64,000 nucleotides of DNA. Origin: Nymphalis io (lineage: Eukaryota; Arthropoda; Insecta; Lepidoptera; Nymphalidae). The notes below the pieces were generated by a model. It was not told the DNA's origin, did no database searches, and worked only from the letters and a program-made list of their open reading frames with translations. Positions within the stretch are counted from its first letter, which is position 1; every line of letters begins with the position of its first letter. This document shows, one piece after another, positions 10,936 through 22,934 of the stretch. Made by a program: the position numbers and the translations under genes. Where the stretch lies: assembly GCF_905147045.1 (NCBI RefSeq), contig NC_065898.1, positions 5,518,001-5,582,000 on the forward strand, written 5' to 3'.

Positions 10936-13057
10936 AATCCCGTGCCTAGAAAAACATATAATTATAGTATATTATAGTATATTTATATATGTATATACTA
11001 CATGTATACAACATTAATATTACTTAACATTATATTTTGGAATTATACGAACACATGAAAGCATACATTAATTACCTACACAAAAGAGACGCAGGTATGA
11101 GAATAGCGTTATTATATTTACGAGAAAGAAAAATGATATTGTAACATGCGTTCATCAATTTTATTTTCTTCTAATGTATTAAATATATTATAAGTTCCAT
11201 ATTGTATGTATATACTTTTTGGTAGTTATTTAGAATAAAATGCATTAAATTAAAAATTTATTATTATTGTATTTATATTTAGGAGCTCTTGGGATTGGGA
11301 AGGAAACAATCGCTCTCTGTCCATTTCTTTGTCATATTGAAAACTGGTACTAATCAATAGCAACAATAATAATAGAAAAGGCGATTTCCTTTCGCCTGTT
11401 TGACGTTTCAGTATATTTTTATCCCAATTGGTATTACTTTGCTTTGGTAGTTTTAAAACTTCTACGTCGAAAAAATAAATTTCAATTTGAATTGACGTTA
11501 CGTAACACATATGTTGTTATGTTTAGCCATTAATATTATGCATTGTCTTGTTTTATTTGTTATCTTAAAACAATAATATTATTTAAGTGCAATGTAGAAA
11601 ATAACGCAACCTTGCGTGTTTATAGTAGAGCTCTATAGGTGGACCGCCTTCTTAATTGCGATGGTGACACTCTGAGATGACTCGATTAATAGAACACTTG
11701 GTCCGTAGGTTGTTGTTTAACCCAAAGCTTAAGTTGTAAGAACCGTAAAATGTTTAGTATTGAAAAGGTTTACTTGACTTAAGTTAAGATATCTTTAAAT
11801 GTGACATGAATATCAAGCACCATGGAATACATTCCAAAATTAAAACAAAAAAGCATTTTTACCCTCGGAGATAAATTTACACGGAGTATTTATTAATTAC
11901 AGAAGTAAAGTTAGACAACGAAAACATCCCCAAACGGATATTTTAAACACTTGTTTCAATGATTTAATACACATAATAAGCAAATGCCCAAACAACCAAA
12001 AAAATCCTGTTGCGCTCCCCCAAGTCCAGTTCAGCATGTCAACACACCGCCCATATTTTAAAAAAGGAGTCAAGACTTCTACGTCAGTGGTTTCGGGTGC
12101 TACGCACCACACTTTCCTCATCAAACAGCGCTGTGCCCTCTGATGCTAGATCCATACTATCAAGTACTTCACGTCAAACCAATAATTAGTGCATTTTACG
12201 AATACACTCCCCGCGTAGAAACGGACTCCTACGCATAATAGATCGAAAATTCAATATATACTAAGGGCATTTGAAAACTTCGATACTGCGTTTTAGAAAG
12301 CATAGAGAAAAAATTGACAAATATTATATTGTTATGACGTCACCAAGGGTCTATAGCAGGTAGTTAGGCAGGCAACAACAAAGAAATGAAATAACAATGT
12401 CAGTAAGTAAGCAAAGCGGAACTGATTATCAAATCCGTCCGACGTTTAAACCCTCGTTGAAACAAAAAAAAACTACAATGAATCCAAATACAGCAAAAAC
12501 GTATTACTAATTGAAATTAGTTCTAAAATTATAAACAGCTAAAGACATGAAAGTTAAATTAAAGGTAAATACATATATTCCATCGACCTAAAGTCATTAA
12601 GCCTCCAGAATTTATTGCGTTTGTAAAACGATATTGTAGTAAAGTAGAAACGGGAAAGTATTGCAATTAATTATAGTGATCGAGGGAATTCAAGTGAATT
12701 TATTATGCTCGAGTAAATCAATTAAAAATACCTAATGATAGGGCTGGAATTATATTACATTGTGTATTTGAGCTTGAAGTAAAGGCAGCAAGTTAACTAA
12801 CGCGTCAAAACTAAGCGTATAAAGGATTAGGCCTCAACACATAATGACTGAGAGAGAGAGCAATGAGAATCCCTAATTTAAATTTAAATTTAAAAGCTGT
12901 AATATAAGCTGGCTATACAAAATCTTTCTCCACAAACTTTATATAAATTAAATCGATTAACTGAAACCTCGTAAAATAAGCTGTTGGAAATAAATTCATT
13001 TTTAGTATAATGTATTTCTTTTTAAAATCGATTATTGAAATTTTCAAATTTAATTTA
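10936..13057. other. AT-rich stretch without a recognised gene
   Basis: Short TA runs occur near 10970-11000. A GC-richer patch at about 11990-12260 includes a 75-codon minus-strand frame (11897-12124) without recognisable domains. An 86-codon minus-strand frame at 11250-11510 is low in information (leucine run). No repeat family already seen in the window could be matched. Confidence 0.4.
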
Positions 13058-13145
13058 AGATAGCTGAGTGGTTAGATTACATCAATTTTAACCGAAGTTT
13101 GCAGGTTCAAATTCGGGCAAGCACCGATTAATTTCCATGCCTTTA
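13058..13145 (+). mobile_element. tRNA-derived SINE head, truncated
   Basis: The A-box-like TAGCTGAGTGGTTAGA and B-box-like GGTTCAAATTC are followed by gggcaagcaccg, matching the head of the SINE copies at 35551 and 47724. The body and RTE-like tail are missing. Confidence 0.7.
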
Positions 13146-13528
13146 TTCTTTTTTTAATTGTTTTTATTTATTTATTTTTCACCACCACCCGGCATTGTAG
13201 TAGCATGGTGGACTAAACCTTATATTGCCGCGTCAGTTAAGCAGTTACCGGCTTTATGAAAAAATATTATTTTCGAGACAAACTATAATTGCAATAAATT
13301 ATTTTTCTCTTATTTATTGACAGACGCATTAGCAACACAACCAATAAGGTTTTAATACACAAGAATTATTAAACACACTCATTAAAGAATTGATCAATCA
13401 TTTAAAAAATACAATTTTTGTTACAGATAATCTCATATATATCAAGAATGCATCAAGATTAGAAGTTTAAATGAAGTGTAGTGTCAAGTGTACGATTGAA
13501 TTTAATCATTGTCATGTGATCATCTAAA

Positions 13529-13602
13529 ATGTTAAAAATACAAATGTTAGAATCAATCGTCAGTAATGAGGCTGATGAAAACCAGGAGCCGCAGCAAAAT
13601 GG
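13529..13602 (+). CDS. Candidate first coding exon, unrecognised
   Basis: An ATG at 13529, preceded in frame by a stop (TGA at 13517), opens 24 codons plus two bases, then meets a good splice donor, GG|GTAAGAAA, at 13603. The peptide is hydrophilic and rich in E, N and Q (it includes NEADENQEPQQNG), unlike the hydrophobic, lysine/isoleucine-rich translations of the surrounding AT-rich DNA. A second in-frame ATG at 13544 could be the true start. Without splicing, the frame closes two bases later at TAA. No protein family is recognised and no downstream exon is certain; a distant acceptor at 31974 would keep the phase. This is a hypothesis based on composition and the donor only. Confidence 0.25.
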
Positions 13603-13867
13603 GTAAGAAATGTTATTTATTTTAAGTATATATGGAAAAAACTCAACGAATCAATTTACTTGGTTTGTTTCCTATGAAATAGTTGGATACAATTTTTTTG
13701 CAACTGTTTATTATAGGAGCTTACCAACGATCGCAATAATTTGTAATAATTTCCTGTTGAAAACTTACGGTACTTACGTAATTTTTTGTTAGCAATGCAT
13801 ATTGACAACGCAAAAGTCGCTAATTTTTCGTTTGTGAAGACAGCGCAGCTATAAATTAGATATTTAT

Positions 13868-14335
13868 TTTTTTTATATTCGCCGGGAGGGCAAATGACTC
13901 TACTCCACCTGATGGTAAGTGGTAGTAGAGTCCAAACGCGACGACGGCCAGTACAGACGGGAAAAACGTTCTGCACTAGCCGCCTTCGCCTTGCCGGTCC
14001 GCAAGATGCCTCTTCACGCCTCGTTTGAAGGAACCCGGGTTGTAAGAGGAGGGGAACACGTGAGCTGGTAAGGAATTCCATTTTTTGGAAGTGCGACAAA
14101 GAAAGGAGTTGCCAAATTTCTTTGTTCGAGATGTAATTGATGTCACAGTTAGGCGGTGACATCGAGAACCAGCTCGCGTGGACTTAAGAAGGAAGGGGGA
14201 AGCAAGAATTAGAGAGAATAATTCCTCAGAGCACTCGCCGTGATACAGTCGATAGAAAGCGCTTAGTGCTGCTATCTCACGACGCAATTGTAAAGGTTCA
14301 AGGGTGTTTGTGACCTTTACGTCGCCAAAAATGCG
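13868..14335 (-). pseudogene. 5'-truncated Jockey-like LINE: RT C-terminus plus 3'UTR
   Basis: From 14335 downward one frame encodes the C-terminal block of a lepidopteran LINE polyprotein: a GD...LEPL...RRE lead-in, then ALSAFYRLYHGECSEELF, SRTKKFGNSF-like and GVKRHLADRQGEGG, ending in a stop at 13976-13978. The 3'UTR runs to an A-rich tail (T-run on the + strand at about 13868-13877). Within the UTR, 13905-13923 is identical to 19 nt near the 3' end of the short repeat at 29505-29791. It lacks endonuclease and RT palm, as expected of 5' truncation during insertion. Confidence 0.88.
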
Positions 14336-15139
14336 ATTTGATGTAGATACATCAAAGCAAGTTTAACTGTTCTATGAATGTACAAATTACACTATTTATT
14401 ATGAACAAGCTATTATACAAATATTTCAGGTCAAATAAAAAAAATATCTATTTTGTAAAATAATTTTACATTTTTATTTCTTAGTAATAATAAAATAACA
14501 ATGTATTAAATCTCTCCTCCACCTTAAGATTTGTTATGATTGAGTATCTATGTAATCGGTATTTATAGTGTTGAATTATAAATATATTATGAAATACGTG
14601 TACGAATACATATTGTAAAAATGAGAAATTTCCTTAAAACAATATTATAAAATAAATGATATAAACATTTACGAACTAACGATAAGATTTGAAATTAAAA
14701 TATTAGACGAAGCTAAGATTAATTTCTATATATATATATATAGAATACACACGTGTTTCTTTTTATTTTATTTGTTTTATTGTGCATAAGGATACGGAGT
14801 AAATAAAATAGAATAACGTACAAAGTTTCTGTTAACCAGTTTCAGCCAGTTTCGATTAGAAAATTCAGTTTCGTTCTATTTTCAAGATAAGCCTCTACTT
14901 GGTTTATATAACATGAAGTTACTTTAAATATTTTTTAACTTGGCAAGTGAAACAGCTGCCGTGGGAGTTGGCAATTGAACTAAAATTTAAATTCACCTAA
15001 TAGTTACGTTTTATTTGTATTTACTTTGTACATTGATTAATGATAACAATTTAAATATTGCTTATTTTAAAACATCGTACAGAGTACATCGTACATCGGA
15101 CAATATGTTCTTAAGTATGTATCTAATATATAATATAAT
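14336..15139. other. AT-rich stretch, nothing recognised
   Basis: Only a short TA run (about 14728-14745) stands out. No coding or repeat match was seen. Confidence 0.5.
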
Positions 15140-15300
15140 GAATCCTAGCTAATATTATAAGCACAAGAGTGAGATTGTTTATTGTTGACGCTTTCACGTC
15201 TTAACTACTCGATAGTTTGATCGAATTACGCAACAGATCATCATGAAATTTTGCTATTACGTTGACAGAGGTACAGAAAAGCCTTACGGTACCAAACACT
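15140..15300 (-). repeat. Degenerate interspersed repeat (tail family)
   Basis: It reads, on the minus strand, the pattern seen at 52918-53098: GAAATTTCATGATGA, a GACGTGAAAGCG block, then a TTATAATATTAGCTAGGAT end. Much of the family's start is absent. Confidence 0.6.
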
Positions 15301-15949
15301 GACCTCACAAACGGGCGAGGCTGAGGGCGGAAACTAGCATCACAAAAATGAAATAGTCTAAATAATAATATGAAAGCTAAATTCTTTGGAGGAGTAGATA
15401 GTGGGATTGGATTATCTTAATCTTTAACAATGCCCATGTAGCGCGTTAGTCTGTCTGCTTTAAAGGTAAACATGACGTATCACGAATACAAATGGCGCAA
15501 CTAATACTTTTTAAGTACCTTAACTTTTATGTTTTTAAGCCTTTGAACGCTTTTATTTCAAATATTAATATAGTTTTACATAAGTTCCTAAAGGTATTAT
15601 TAGCACCTATTTCTAAAAGGATATCCAAGACAAAATTAAGTAACAAAGGCTAAGGAAAATTAAGTAGGACATTAATCACGTAAGTAAATCCTGATTCGCT
15701 TACCTATGTTCTATTTCTTCTAACGCAATTTATTATTGATCTCGGCGTAGGACTCACCGGCGCCACTAAGATTATTTTTATACAAGAAACGTAGCCTTAT
15801 TCTTGGACATATCTATACGAGTAAAAAAAATATTATACATACTTCTATAGAGGTTTTATTACAAAGCAGGATGAAAACAGAGGTCGTATCTAAGTGGATG
15901 TTGCACATATTGATGATTGATTGATTTCTACTATTAAAATAACATTTTA

Positions 15950-16135
15950 TGATTCTGAGCTTCCGTCCGTGGCTTTGCCGGCGAGTGCAGGGGGCGCAAG
16001 TGTTAGGCTGTGTGACGTCAGGATATACGCTATCTCAATTCCAAATTTCATCCAAACCCCTCCAGTCGTTATTGCGTATTTGAGTAACAAGCATTCAAAC
16101 ATTCAAAACTCACATTCATAATGTTATTAGTATGT
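15950..16135 (+). repeat. Degenerate interspersed repeat (tail family)
   Basis: It begins with a GC-rich CCGTGGCTTTGCCGGCG, continues with AGTGTTAGGCTG, CTATCTCAATTCCAAATTTCATC and a GTAACAAGCATTC run, and ends near ATAATGTTATTAGTATG. The order matches 52918-53098. Confidence 0.65.
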
Positions 16136-16675
16136 AATGCCAAGAATCCCAAAGTATCGAATGGCTACAAGAAATTTCTCTATTGAATAAATCTACCATC
16201 TTTTGTTTTACTATTGTTTATTATTTTCAATTATAGAATATACTGCATTCAATGATTAAAAGAACATCGGTTTTAGTTCTTGTAAAGCAAAATGGTTGTA
16301 GGGCTAAGAAGAAAATTTTTATACATAGCAGAAAGAAATATAAGGATTAATATATACGAGAGTTCACGAATAATATATTGACAACGTAAGAGGCTTTCGG
16401 TATTATGAACCATGCCACGTATATAATATTATTTATTTATGTTTTGTTCATTGAATTGTTGTCTACAATTTTTACAACTTTATTAGTTACTATTGTTTGT
16501 TTCAAAAAAATTTATTTAGTGCTTGCTTTTCAGATTTCCTAAGCTGAATCATACATATATAAGATTTTTTTGTACTCATGGGTTATTAATATAAAAATAT
16601 TGAAATGGAAAATTTCGATTATTTTTTCGGCTTTTCTTTCGATGATTCTTGAGATGGTATTTAAAGTAAAGCTGT

Positions 16676-16835
16676 ACCAGCCTGTAAAGGTCCCCCCCTG
16701 CTAGCCTAAGGCCTCGTCTTCTCTCGCGAAATGTTTTGGAGTTTATTACACGCTGCTTCAACGCGCGCTTATGGATACATCTTTGGCAGATTTTCATCTA
16801 ACATTTGGCAGATTTTGGCAGATTTTCAGCATTTT
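16676..16835 (-). mobile_element. Metulj-like SINE, partial, 3' half
   Basis: cagcctgtaaaggtcc, ggcctcgtcttctctc and ttattacacgctgcttc match the copy at 34332-34661 in order. A 15-bp piece (ttggcagatttt) is repeated three times at about 16779-16826. The tRNA head is missing. Confidence 0.75.
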
Positions 16836-17380
16836 TTCTTCACTGTCAAGGACGAAACAAATTAAATGGTTATAGGTTTAATCCTGCCGTTTTAATCAAC
16901 GTGCCATTTCGACTTTTATTTTATAAACTTATTTGAAAAATCGTTAATTAAATTATCATCGTATCGTCATTTTTATCTATAGACAAAGTTTTGTTACACA
17001 AGGGAAATCGCAAACTAATAAAAGTGCCTATGCTATAATGAGCTTAGATTGAAATTTGCAAAGTCCATTACTGACCCAGTTTGCTATCGGCATCACCTGC
17101 TAGCTAAGCACACTAGCCCAATAGCTTTGTTGTATTAACAACTTTTGGACATATAAATTATGGTGCTTAATAACTTTAAGCGACTAGTAATAGCGAAATA
17201 GAATAAAACTTACATTTAATTTACTTACAATAAAAAGTAGTTTGCTTAAACTTAAGCAACAGCCACACCCACCAAACTATATTGAAGCAGTGTGGTCGAA
17301 TAACCTCCAAAGATTTCTGCGTAAAAATAGCCGAGACCTTTGTCCGATAGTGGGATATTTACGAACTGTTCAACTCAAAT

Positions 17381-17385
<5 letters not shown>
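16836..17385. other. Unannotated AT-rich stretch
   Basis: Nothing beyond low-complexity sequence was seen. Confidence 0.5.

Positions 17386-17469
<84 letters not shown>
17386..17469. repeat. (TA)n microsatellite
   Basis: About 80 bp of nearly pure TA with one AAA break. Confidence 0.95.
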
Positions 17470-17470
<1 letters not shown>

Positions 17471-18099
17471 AATAGACTTTTACAAGTATTTAAGAATAAA
17501 CCATGTTACTGTACTAACGCCCTACAAATATATATATAACAGGGAGATATATACATTTATGAGAAATGTATCTTTATTAACATCCTCAATCAAAGAAAAC
17601 ATTGTTTTCAAAATAAATCTAGTAAATTCAATGTTTTACCGTATTTTTATCTTTCTTCAATTTTTTTATGAATATTTGCGGTTATAGTAATAATGCCTAA
17701 TGGTGAGCTATGATGAGGTCTATATTGTTGGAGCGCACTAGACTAGAAATTTCCCATTTACTATTCTATCGAAGTAACCCAAATTATACGGCGTATCTGT
17801 GTTCAGTAGAAATGCTGTAAGAGAATGCCCTTCCTACGCATTGGACTGTATATTTTAATTACTGACTGAGAGTAGAATAGGTGGTACCATCCAAAGAATT
17901 TGATAGAAAGACGTATCTGTAATATTTGTACATTATTAATTTTTCCTGTAATAAGTTTAATGTGTCACTGACCTCAACGGTAGGACCAATTTAGATGAAT
18001 TTGTTCATGTGTATTGTGTGGATCCCTGAATGGTTTAGATTGCACCCGGTAGGTGGCGCTTCGATGCGGGTCTCAAGACTCCTTTTTTTTAAAAAAAAA
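17470..18099. other. AT-rich stretch with one CTCF-like match
   Basis: The only notable item is GGTAGGTGGCGCT at 18048-18060, which fits the core reported for insect CTCF. It is a motif match only. Confidence 0.35.
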
Positions 18100-19110
18100 A
18101 GTTTTAACTTATATTTTTATTTTACTTTATTTATTTATTAGATCACCAACAAAGTACACACAGATACATGATAGCACACAGTTCATAAAATAAAAAAAAG
18201 AAGTGGTACCTCAATTACAGGTGATAACTGCAGGAACAATAAGGCAACATTTACATTATAGCACAAAAAAATAAAATAAAAGACAAATCAAAATTTCAAG
18301 TTACAAAACAAAAACAAAACAATGAACAATAAATTAATAAAGTAAAATAATAACAGTAATGAAAACTAATATGGATAATTAAGTATGTATTACTTATTAA
18401 AGGCATTATGGACCTTCTAAATTTAAGTATATTGTTGGTAAAGATGTCTACATCCTTGCCCATGTCTACGCAATTATAGTTCCTTATTCCTATTTATAGT
18501 TGAACTATGTCCTAGGTTCGATTTTGAAGCTTTAGTTTTAAACAATTTACGCCTGTTCAAGCGTAAGCATTTTGTGGGCGCGGAGATACAAATAAGTGAC
18601 AGTAGTTTTGGACGGTCCAAAATGCCATTATTCAGCTTATACATAAAAAGGCTATCCAGCAAGCGTCTTCGATCAGCAAGCGATTTCATTTTAAACTGTA
18701 TTAACCTATATTTGCAGTTTGGTATTTTTTAGCCAACCCGTTTTTATAACATAGATGCCACAAGAAACGTTCCTGAACACTTTCTAATCTCTTGGAATAA
18801 ACATAATAGAAGGGATTCCATACAACGCTGCAGTACTCCAGTCCGCTGCGGACAAAAGCATTATATAATGTAATTAGGGTGGTTGGGTTTTTTAAATCCT
18901 TACAATTACGCAATAAAAAACCTAAATTTCCTCCTCCTCCTCTAAAAACCCTCCTAAAGATTGTGTCGACTTGGAAATGGAAACGTATTTATGATCGTGA
19001 TCTCGAAACTATGTTCTTGAAGCGTTGAATTTTTTAGTTTATATGATCTCTGTGAAATCGTTTTGAGTCTATTGAAGCACACCAAGCTACACTTATCAAC
19101 ATTAAGACAT
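18100..19110 (-). pseudogene. CR1/Jockey-like LINE, RT C-terminal region and 3'UTR
   Basis: Three minus-strand pieces in shifted frames follow the order of a LINE RT. LNVDKCSLVCFNR (about 19090-19050) is the block after the catalytic centre. LYNAFVRSGLEYCSVVWNP (about 18870-18815) with LESVQERFLWHL is the thumb, and SLADRRRLLDSLFMYKLNNG (about 18680-18620) is the C-terminal domain. The 3'UTR runs to an A-rich tail near 18100. The catalytic YADD/FADD block is absent, and frameshifts lie near 18690 and 18930. It is dead. The clade is uncertain; CR1, Jockey and Rex-like groups all carry this block. Confidence 0.85.
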
Positions 19111-19169
19111 GAAATGAAACATGATAAAAAATATGAATAAAAAAACACACAAACACACTGATAGACGGC

Positions 19170-19201
19170 CCTTACTTAACTATACGAGAAGTTAAGTAAG
19201 G
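19170..19201. repeat. Small hairpin, 12-bp arms
   Basis: ccttacttaact at 19170-19181 pairs with 19190-19201 across an 8-base loop. Confidence 0.6.
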
Positions 19202-20414
19202 ACCATTACTTCTAACATATAGGCCATAAAACCGCCGTGAAACTAAGATCAAAACAAATAGATTTTTTCATTTGCAAGTCACAAATATCTGTAAGAAATT
19301 GAATCGTAAAAAGATAATGAAAACCCGAGTTTCTAGTCAAGACGTCGCCTTTAGACTTAGCTGAGAACAAGTGCTTCCTCGTAAACAAGTTGGCAAATCC
19401 CCAAATCTATACTTGTTATTTATTTTATATTTATTCATAGATAGATGGTGATAAGTCAAGACAACGATACTATATGAATTATATTATTCTATTTATTTAT
19501 AAACGTTTCGAGAATATATCAATTATATGAGAACATTAATTGGTTTCATCCATTATATGTGCTGATTCTCCTCTCCTCCTGCGGTCCTGCTGGATTGCCA
19601 TTCCAACGGCGAGTGAGATAAAAGACAAGATTTAAAAAGTAAAATCTAAAAGGTCACATTGTATACTACAGTATCGATGCTTGGAACTGCTTTGAAAATG
19701 TGTCGAAATGAATTTTAGTCATATTACATTAACTGATAATGTTCGGTTACACAGATAAATAGAGCAGAGCCAAGCCAATTTCGCAACAGCAGTTACTTGC
19801 TAAGCATCTGCCAGGATAAAGTATCCTCACAGTTACATAGCAAGTGGGTAAATATGACCGATTACCCATTGGCTTACTGAGTATACACGGACCTCGATAC
19901 TTATCGAATTAACTAATAGTTTTATAGCGTAGATTTGTAAAAACTTTGATAGCGCGATTTAGAAAATCTTCATTATGGATTCATAATTTTAATATAAGTA
20001 TAAAGTTGACAATTTCAAACTCGCAGATCATTTTTATTTCTATTTAAAGTAAATTAAAAAAATCACGTGTATTATTTATGATAATGTCACCTACTTACTA
20101 TAATTTATATTTACACACGTAAAAGGCGATGTTTTGCATTTATATCAATTATCATCGAATTATTAATTACGGACACGAATTGGTAATTTGTCATATTGAC
20201 ACCCACTTGCCAGACACAATTTGAATAGAACCTTTTACACTCCTCTAGTGTGTTCATTGAGAAGCATTCAAAAAACATTTCACAGGATAATGATCCATAT
20301 TATCAAAGATTAGCAGCACTATTCGTTTGCGTATAAATATATATAAAAGCGAATTTACTTACTACATCTATATACTGTTACGATTGCAATATTGCGACGG
20401 TTACTCCACGGTGT
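19202..20414. other. AT-rich stretch, nothing recognised
   Basis: A brief GC-richer spot at about 19570-19610 could not be assigned. No coding signal was seen. Confidence 0.45.
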
Positions 20415-20477
20415 ATGGCGATTCCGTTTAAGTAAACGGACCGTGAAACTAGGTGCCTGGAAAAAAATACTTTCGTT
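20415..20477 (+). repeat. 63-bp direct repeat, copy 1
   Basis: It begins atggcgattccgtttaag and ends atactttcgtt. It contains a perfect palindrome, ccgtttaagtaaacgg (20424-20439). It repeats with four or five changes at 20952-21014. Confidence 0.85.
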
Positions 20478-20951
20478 CATATATTTAATACGTGATTATG
20501 GTAATTTGTATTAGCGATTTTAACGCTTCGAGATTGTATTAGACATATTTTTTTTAAATATATTTTTGTTATAACTGTATACCTAAACTTTAAAATATAT
20601 GTCGTGGTTCTTTTAGATGTGGTTTTATATTTCAAATTTAGTCATTGAATAAAATCTATATATGTTTGTATATTTATTAAGCTTTATTAAAAGTATATTT
20701 AATGCTCCGCAATATGATAGTCGCAGATTCAATTAGAGAAATACCTTGTACTTTCTTAGTAATTTTGAACACGTCGTGCCCTAGTACAAACTTAAGACTT
20801 AATTGAAAGCTAATTTGTTATTTTATTTGCTAGATAGCATAATATAAACTAATATTGTGTGACGGTTCCTGGAAAACGATTTGTCTGAATAATCAACATG
20901 TCCACGATGATTATTTCCGTCCGTTTATAAAATAATAACTGGTAATAAATA

Positions 20952-21014
20952 ATGGCGATTCCGTTTAAGTAACCCGGACCGTGATACTAGGTGCTTGGAA
21001 AAAATACTTTCGTT
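20952..21014 (+). repeat. 63-bp direct repeat, copy 2
   Basis: This is the same block as 20415-20477; here the palindrome is broken (taacccgg). The 537-bp spacing could mean two insertions of one element or duplicated ends of a larger one. Confidence 0.85.
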
Positions 21015-21715
21015 AATAATAAGTACCTTTATTAAATTTTTTTTATCATCAATTTTTGAAATATTCGTGTGATATCGTTGTCCTGACTTATCGCCACCAA
21101 TAACTTTCCCTTTTAACCTTTGACAAAGGTATAACCTGTCAAAGCAATGTCACTTTATCCCAAATCACAGCGAAGTATCGTTTACAAGAAAGATCTTATA
21201 TTTCCAGTGTAGCTGGACCCACGATTACGTGTATAATTTCATGAAACTAAAACAAGTTAAAGACATTCAGGGTTCAGGATATTCTGGTACAATTATTACA
21301 ATGTTATTTTCACTTGTATAACGGATACCTTAATAAAAGTTTGCGTTTGTGAGTTTTTGTTTAATCATTATTATAAGACAGGTTTTATTTGAAACATAAC
21401 TTTTATAAAGGTTTTTTTTAAATAAATAAGATTATATGGTATTAAAAAAAAGACTCATTGTTGTCATACCATTACAAAAAAACATTAATGATTTCGAGTC
21501 GTCCATAGAAATTGCTGTACCCTTAAGAAATTGTTTTGATATGTAAACAATTTGTTAAGAGTTAGATATACAAATAGTTTGTTCCTTTAGAATTCAAGGG
21601 ATATACATAGGAATTTAATTTTTTAGGGTATATTATTATATAGTATTGCCTATTTTCATATATTAACTAATACCTGTTCTTACTTAAAGTGTGTGTAACT
21701 ACTTCTGCTTCTATT

Positions 21716-21850
21716 TATTGGTAGAGTTGTGTAAATCCACCCGGCTAGGTATCACCGACTCATCACATATTCTACCGTAAAAAGCAATACATAATATTGT
21801 TCTGTTCCGGTTTGAAGGGAGAGTGTGTCAGTGTTCAGTGCAGCCTTTGT
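21716..21850 (+). mobile_element. 285-bp short repeat, 5' half only
   Basis: attggtagagttgtgt, ggtatcaccgactcatc, atattctaccgtaaa and gttccggtttgaaggg match the first half of the copy at 60717-61010, in the same order. Confidence 0.75.
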
Positions 21851-21854
21851 ATTA

Positions 21855-21980
21855 TATCAGGGTATAAGCTAACTCTATAACAAGTTTCATCCCAATCCTT
21901 TTAGAAGTTATTGCGTGAAAGAGTAACAAAGATCCATCGACCCATCCTCACATACTTGCACGTTTATAATATTATTAGGA
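21855..21980 (+). repeat. Degenerate interspersed repeat (tail family)
   Basis: CAAGTTTCATCCCAATCC, then TTATTGCGTGAAAGAGTAAC, then TTTATAATATTATTAGGAT, match the end of the family member at 52918-53098. Confidence 0.7.
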
Positions 21981-22329
21981 TATTTTATGTCGTTTTTATT
22001 CAATATGAAAATAATTAATATACATGGCTGGCGAGGTCCATATTTACTTACAAACTACAAAATTAACGATTGTATTTCGAACACATTTAAAATTTATTAG
22101 ATACTTACTTCTAAGAGAAGTAAAACTTAAGTTCAAAGTATGTATTGACTTTGGATAATGGGACACGAAGCGAAATGCTAAAACTCTGAGTTTATATAGA
22201 CGAGCTGCTTATCTTGAATTTTGGTACCTTTCTGACTTTAGAAAATTAAAAATTTCCATGTATATTTTTGCGATAAAAATCAAAAAGGTAAAAACAAAAA
22301 GGTAACTTTTTTTAAAACATACAGAATAC

Positions 22330-22450
22330 TGTATATACTGTCTATTACGCTTTCACGGCTAAACGACTGATTATCAATTTTAATGTTATTTTTGTACCTA
22401 GCACCTGACCTCCTCCCCAACACGTAGGCGAAACCGCGGGCGAAACTAGT
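22330..22450 (-). repeat. Degenerate interspersed repeat (tail family)
   Basis: On the minus strand: GCGGTTTCGCCTACG, AGGTGCTAGGTAC and AGCCGTGAAAGCGTAAT, in family order. Confidence 0.65.
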
Positions 22451-22853
22451 CGTTTATATAAATATAAGATAATTTAATGAGATAAGTAGTTATTGTGTGA
22501 TATTATTTGTCTCAAATTTGCATATAAAAAGCTCTTTCTAAAGGTATCTTATCTCTGTCAAACAGACTTAGAAAAAAAAGTATCTGTACAAAAACCTAAT
22601 TCATCCTTTCAATATAAAATTAGACTTTGAAAAGCTTTTTCTTGCTAAAGAATATATTATCTTGTCTACTATAATTGAGTTTCGAGTCTTTTCTTCTATT
22701 AGCTTTGCTACTGTAACATTCTACTCATGAATAAAGTTTCAAGATTAATTCAGCAACTTAAATCAATTTACGAAAATAATCAATTTTTAGCTAATGTAAA
22801 CTAAAATAATTATATAGTGCACATATACTAATATAAAGATAATATAATCTTAA

Positions 22854-22934
22854 CGCCATCTACTAGGTATTCATTAAAGTACTATCGATTTTATCAACTG
22901 ACTTAGTAGTTCTTCTAATATCTAATAGATGGCG
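22854..22934. repeat. Inverted repeat, 18-bp arms, 16 of 18 matching
   Basis: cgccatctactaggtatt (22854-22871) and its reverse complement with two changes (22917-22934) flank a 45-bp AT-rich centre. Each arm carries an AGATGGCG core similar to CTCF sites. A small MITE relic is the plainer reading. Confidence 0.7.
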
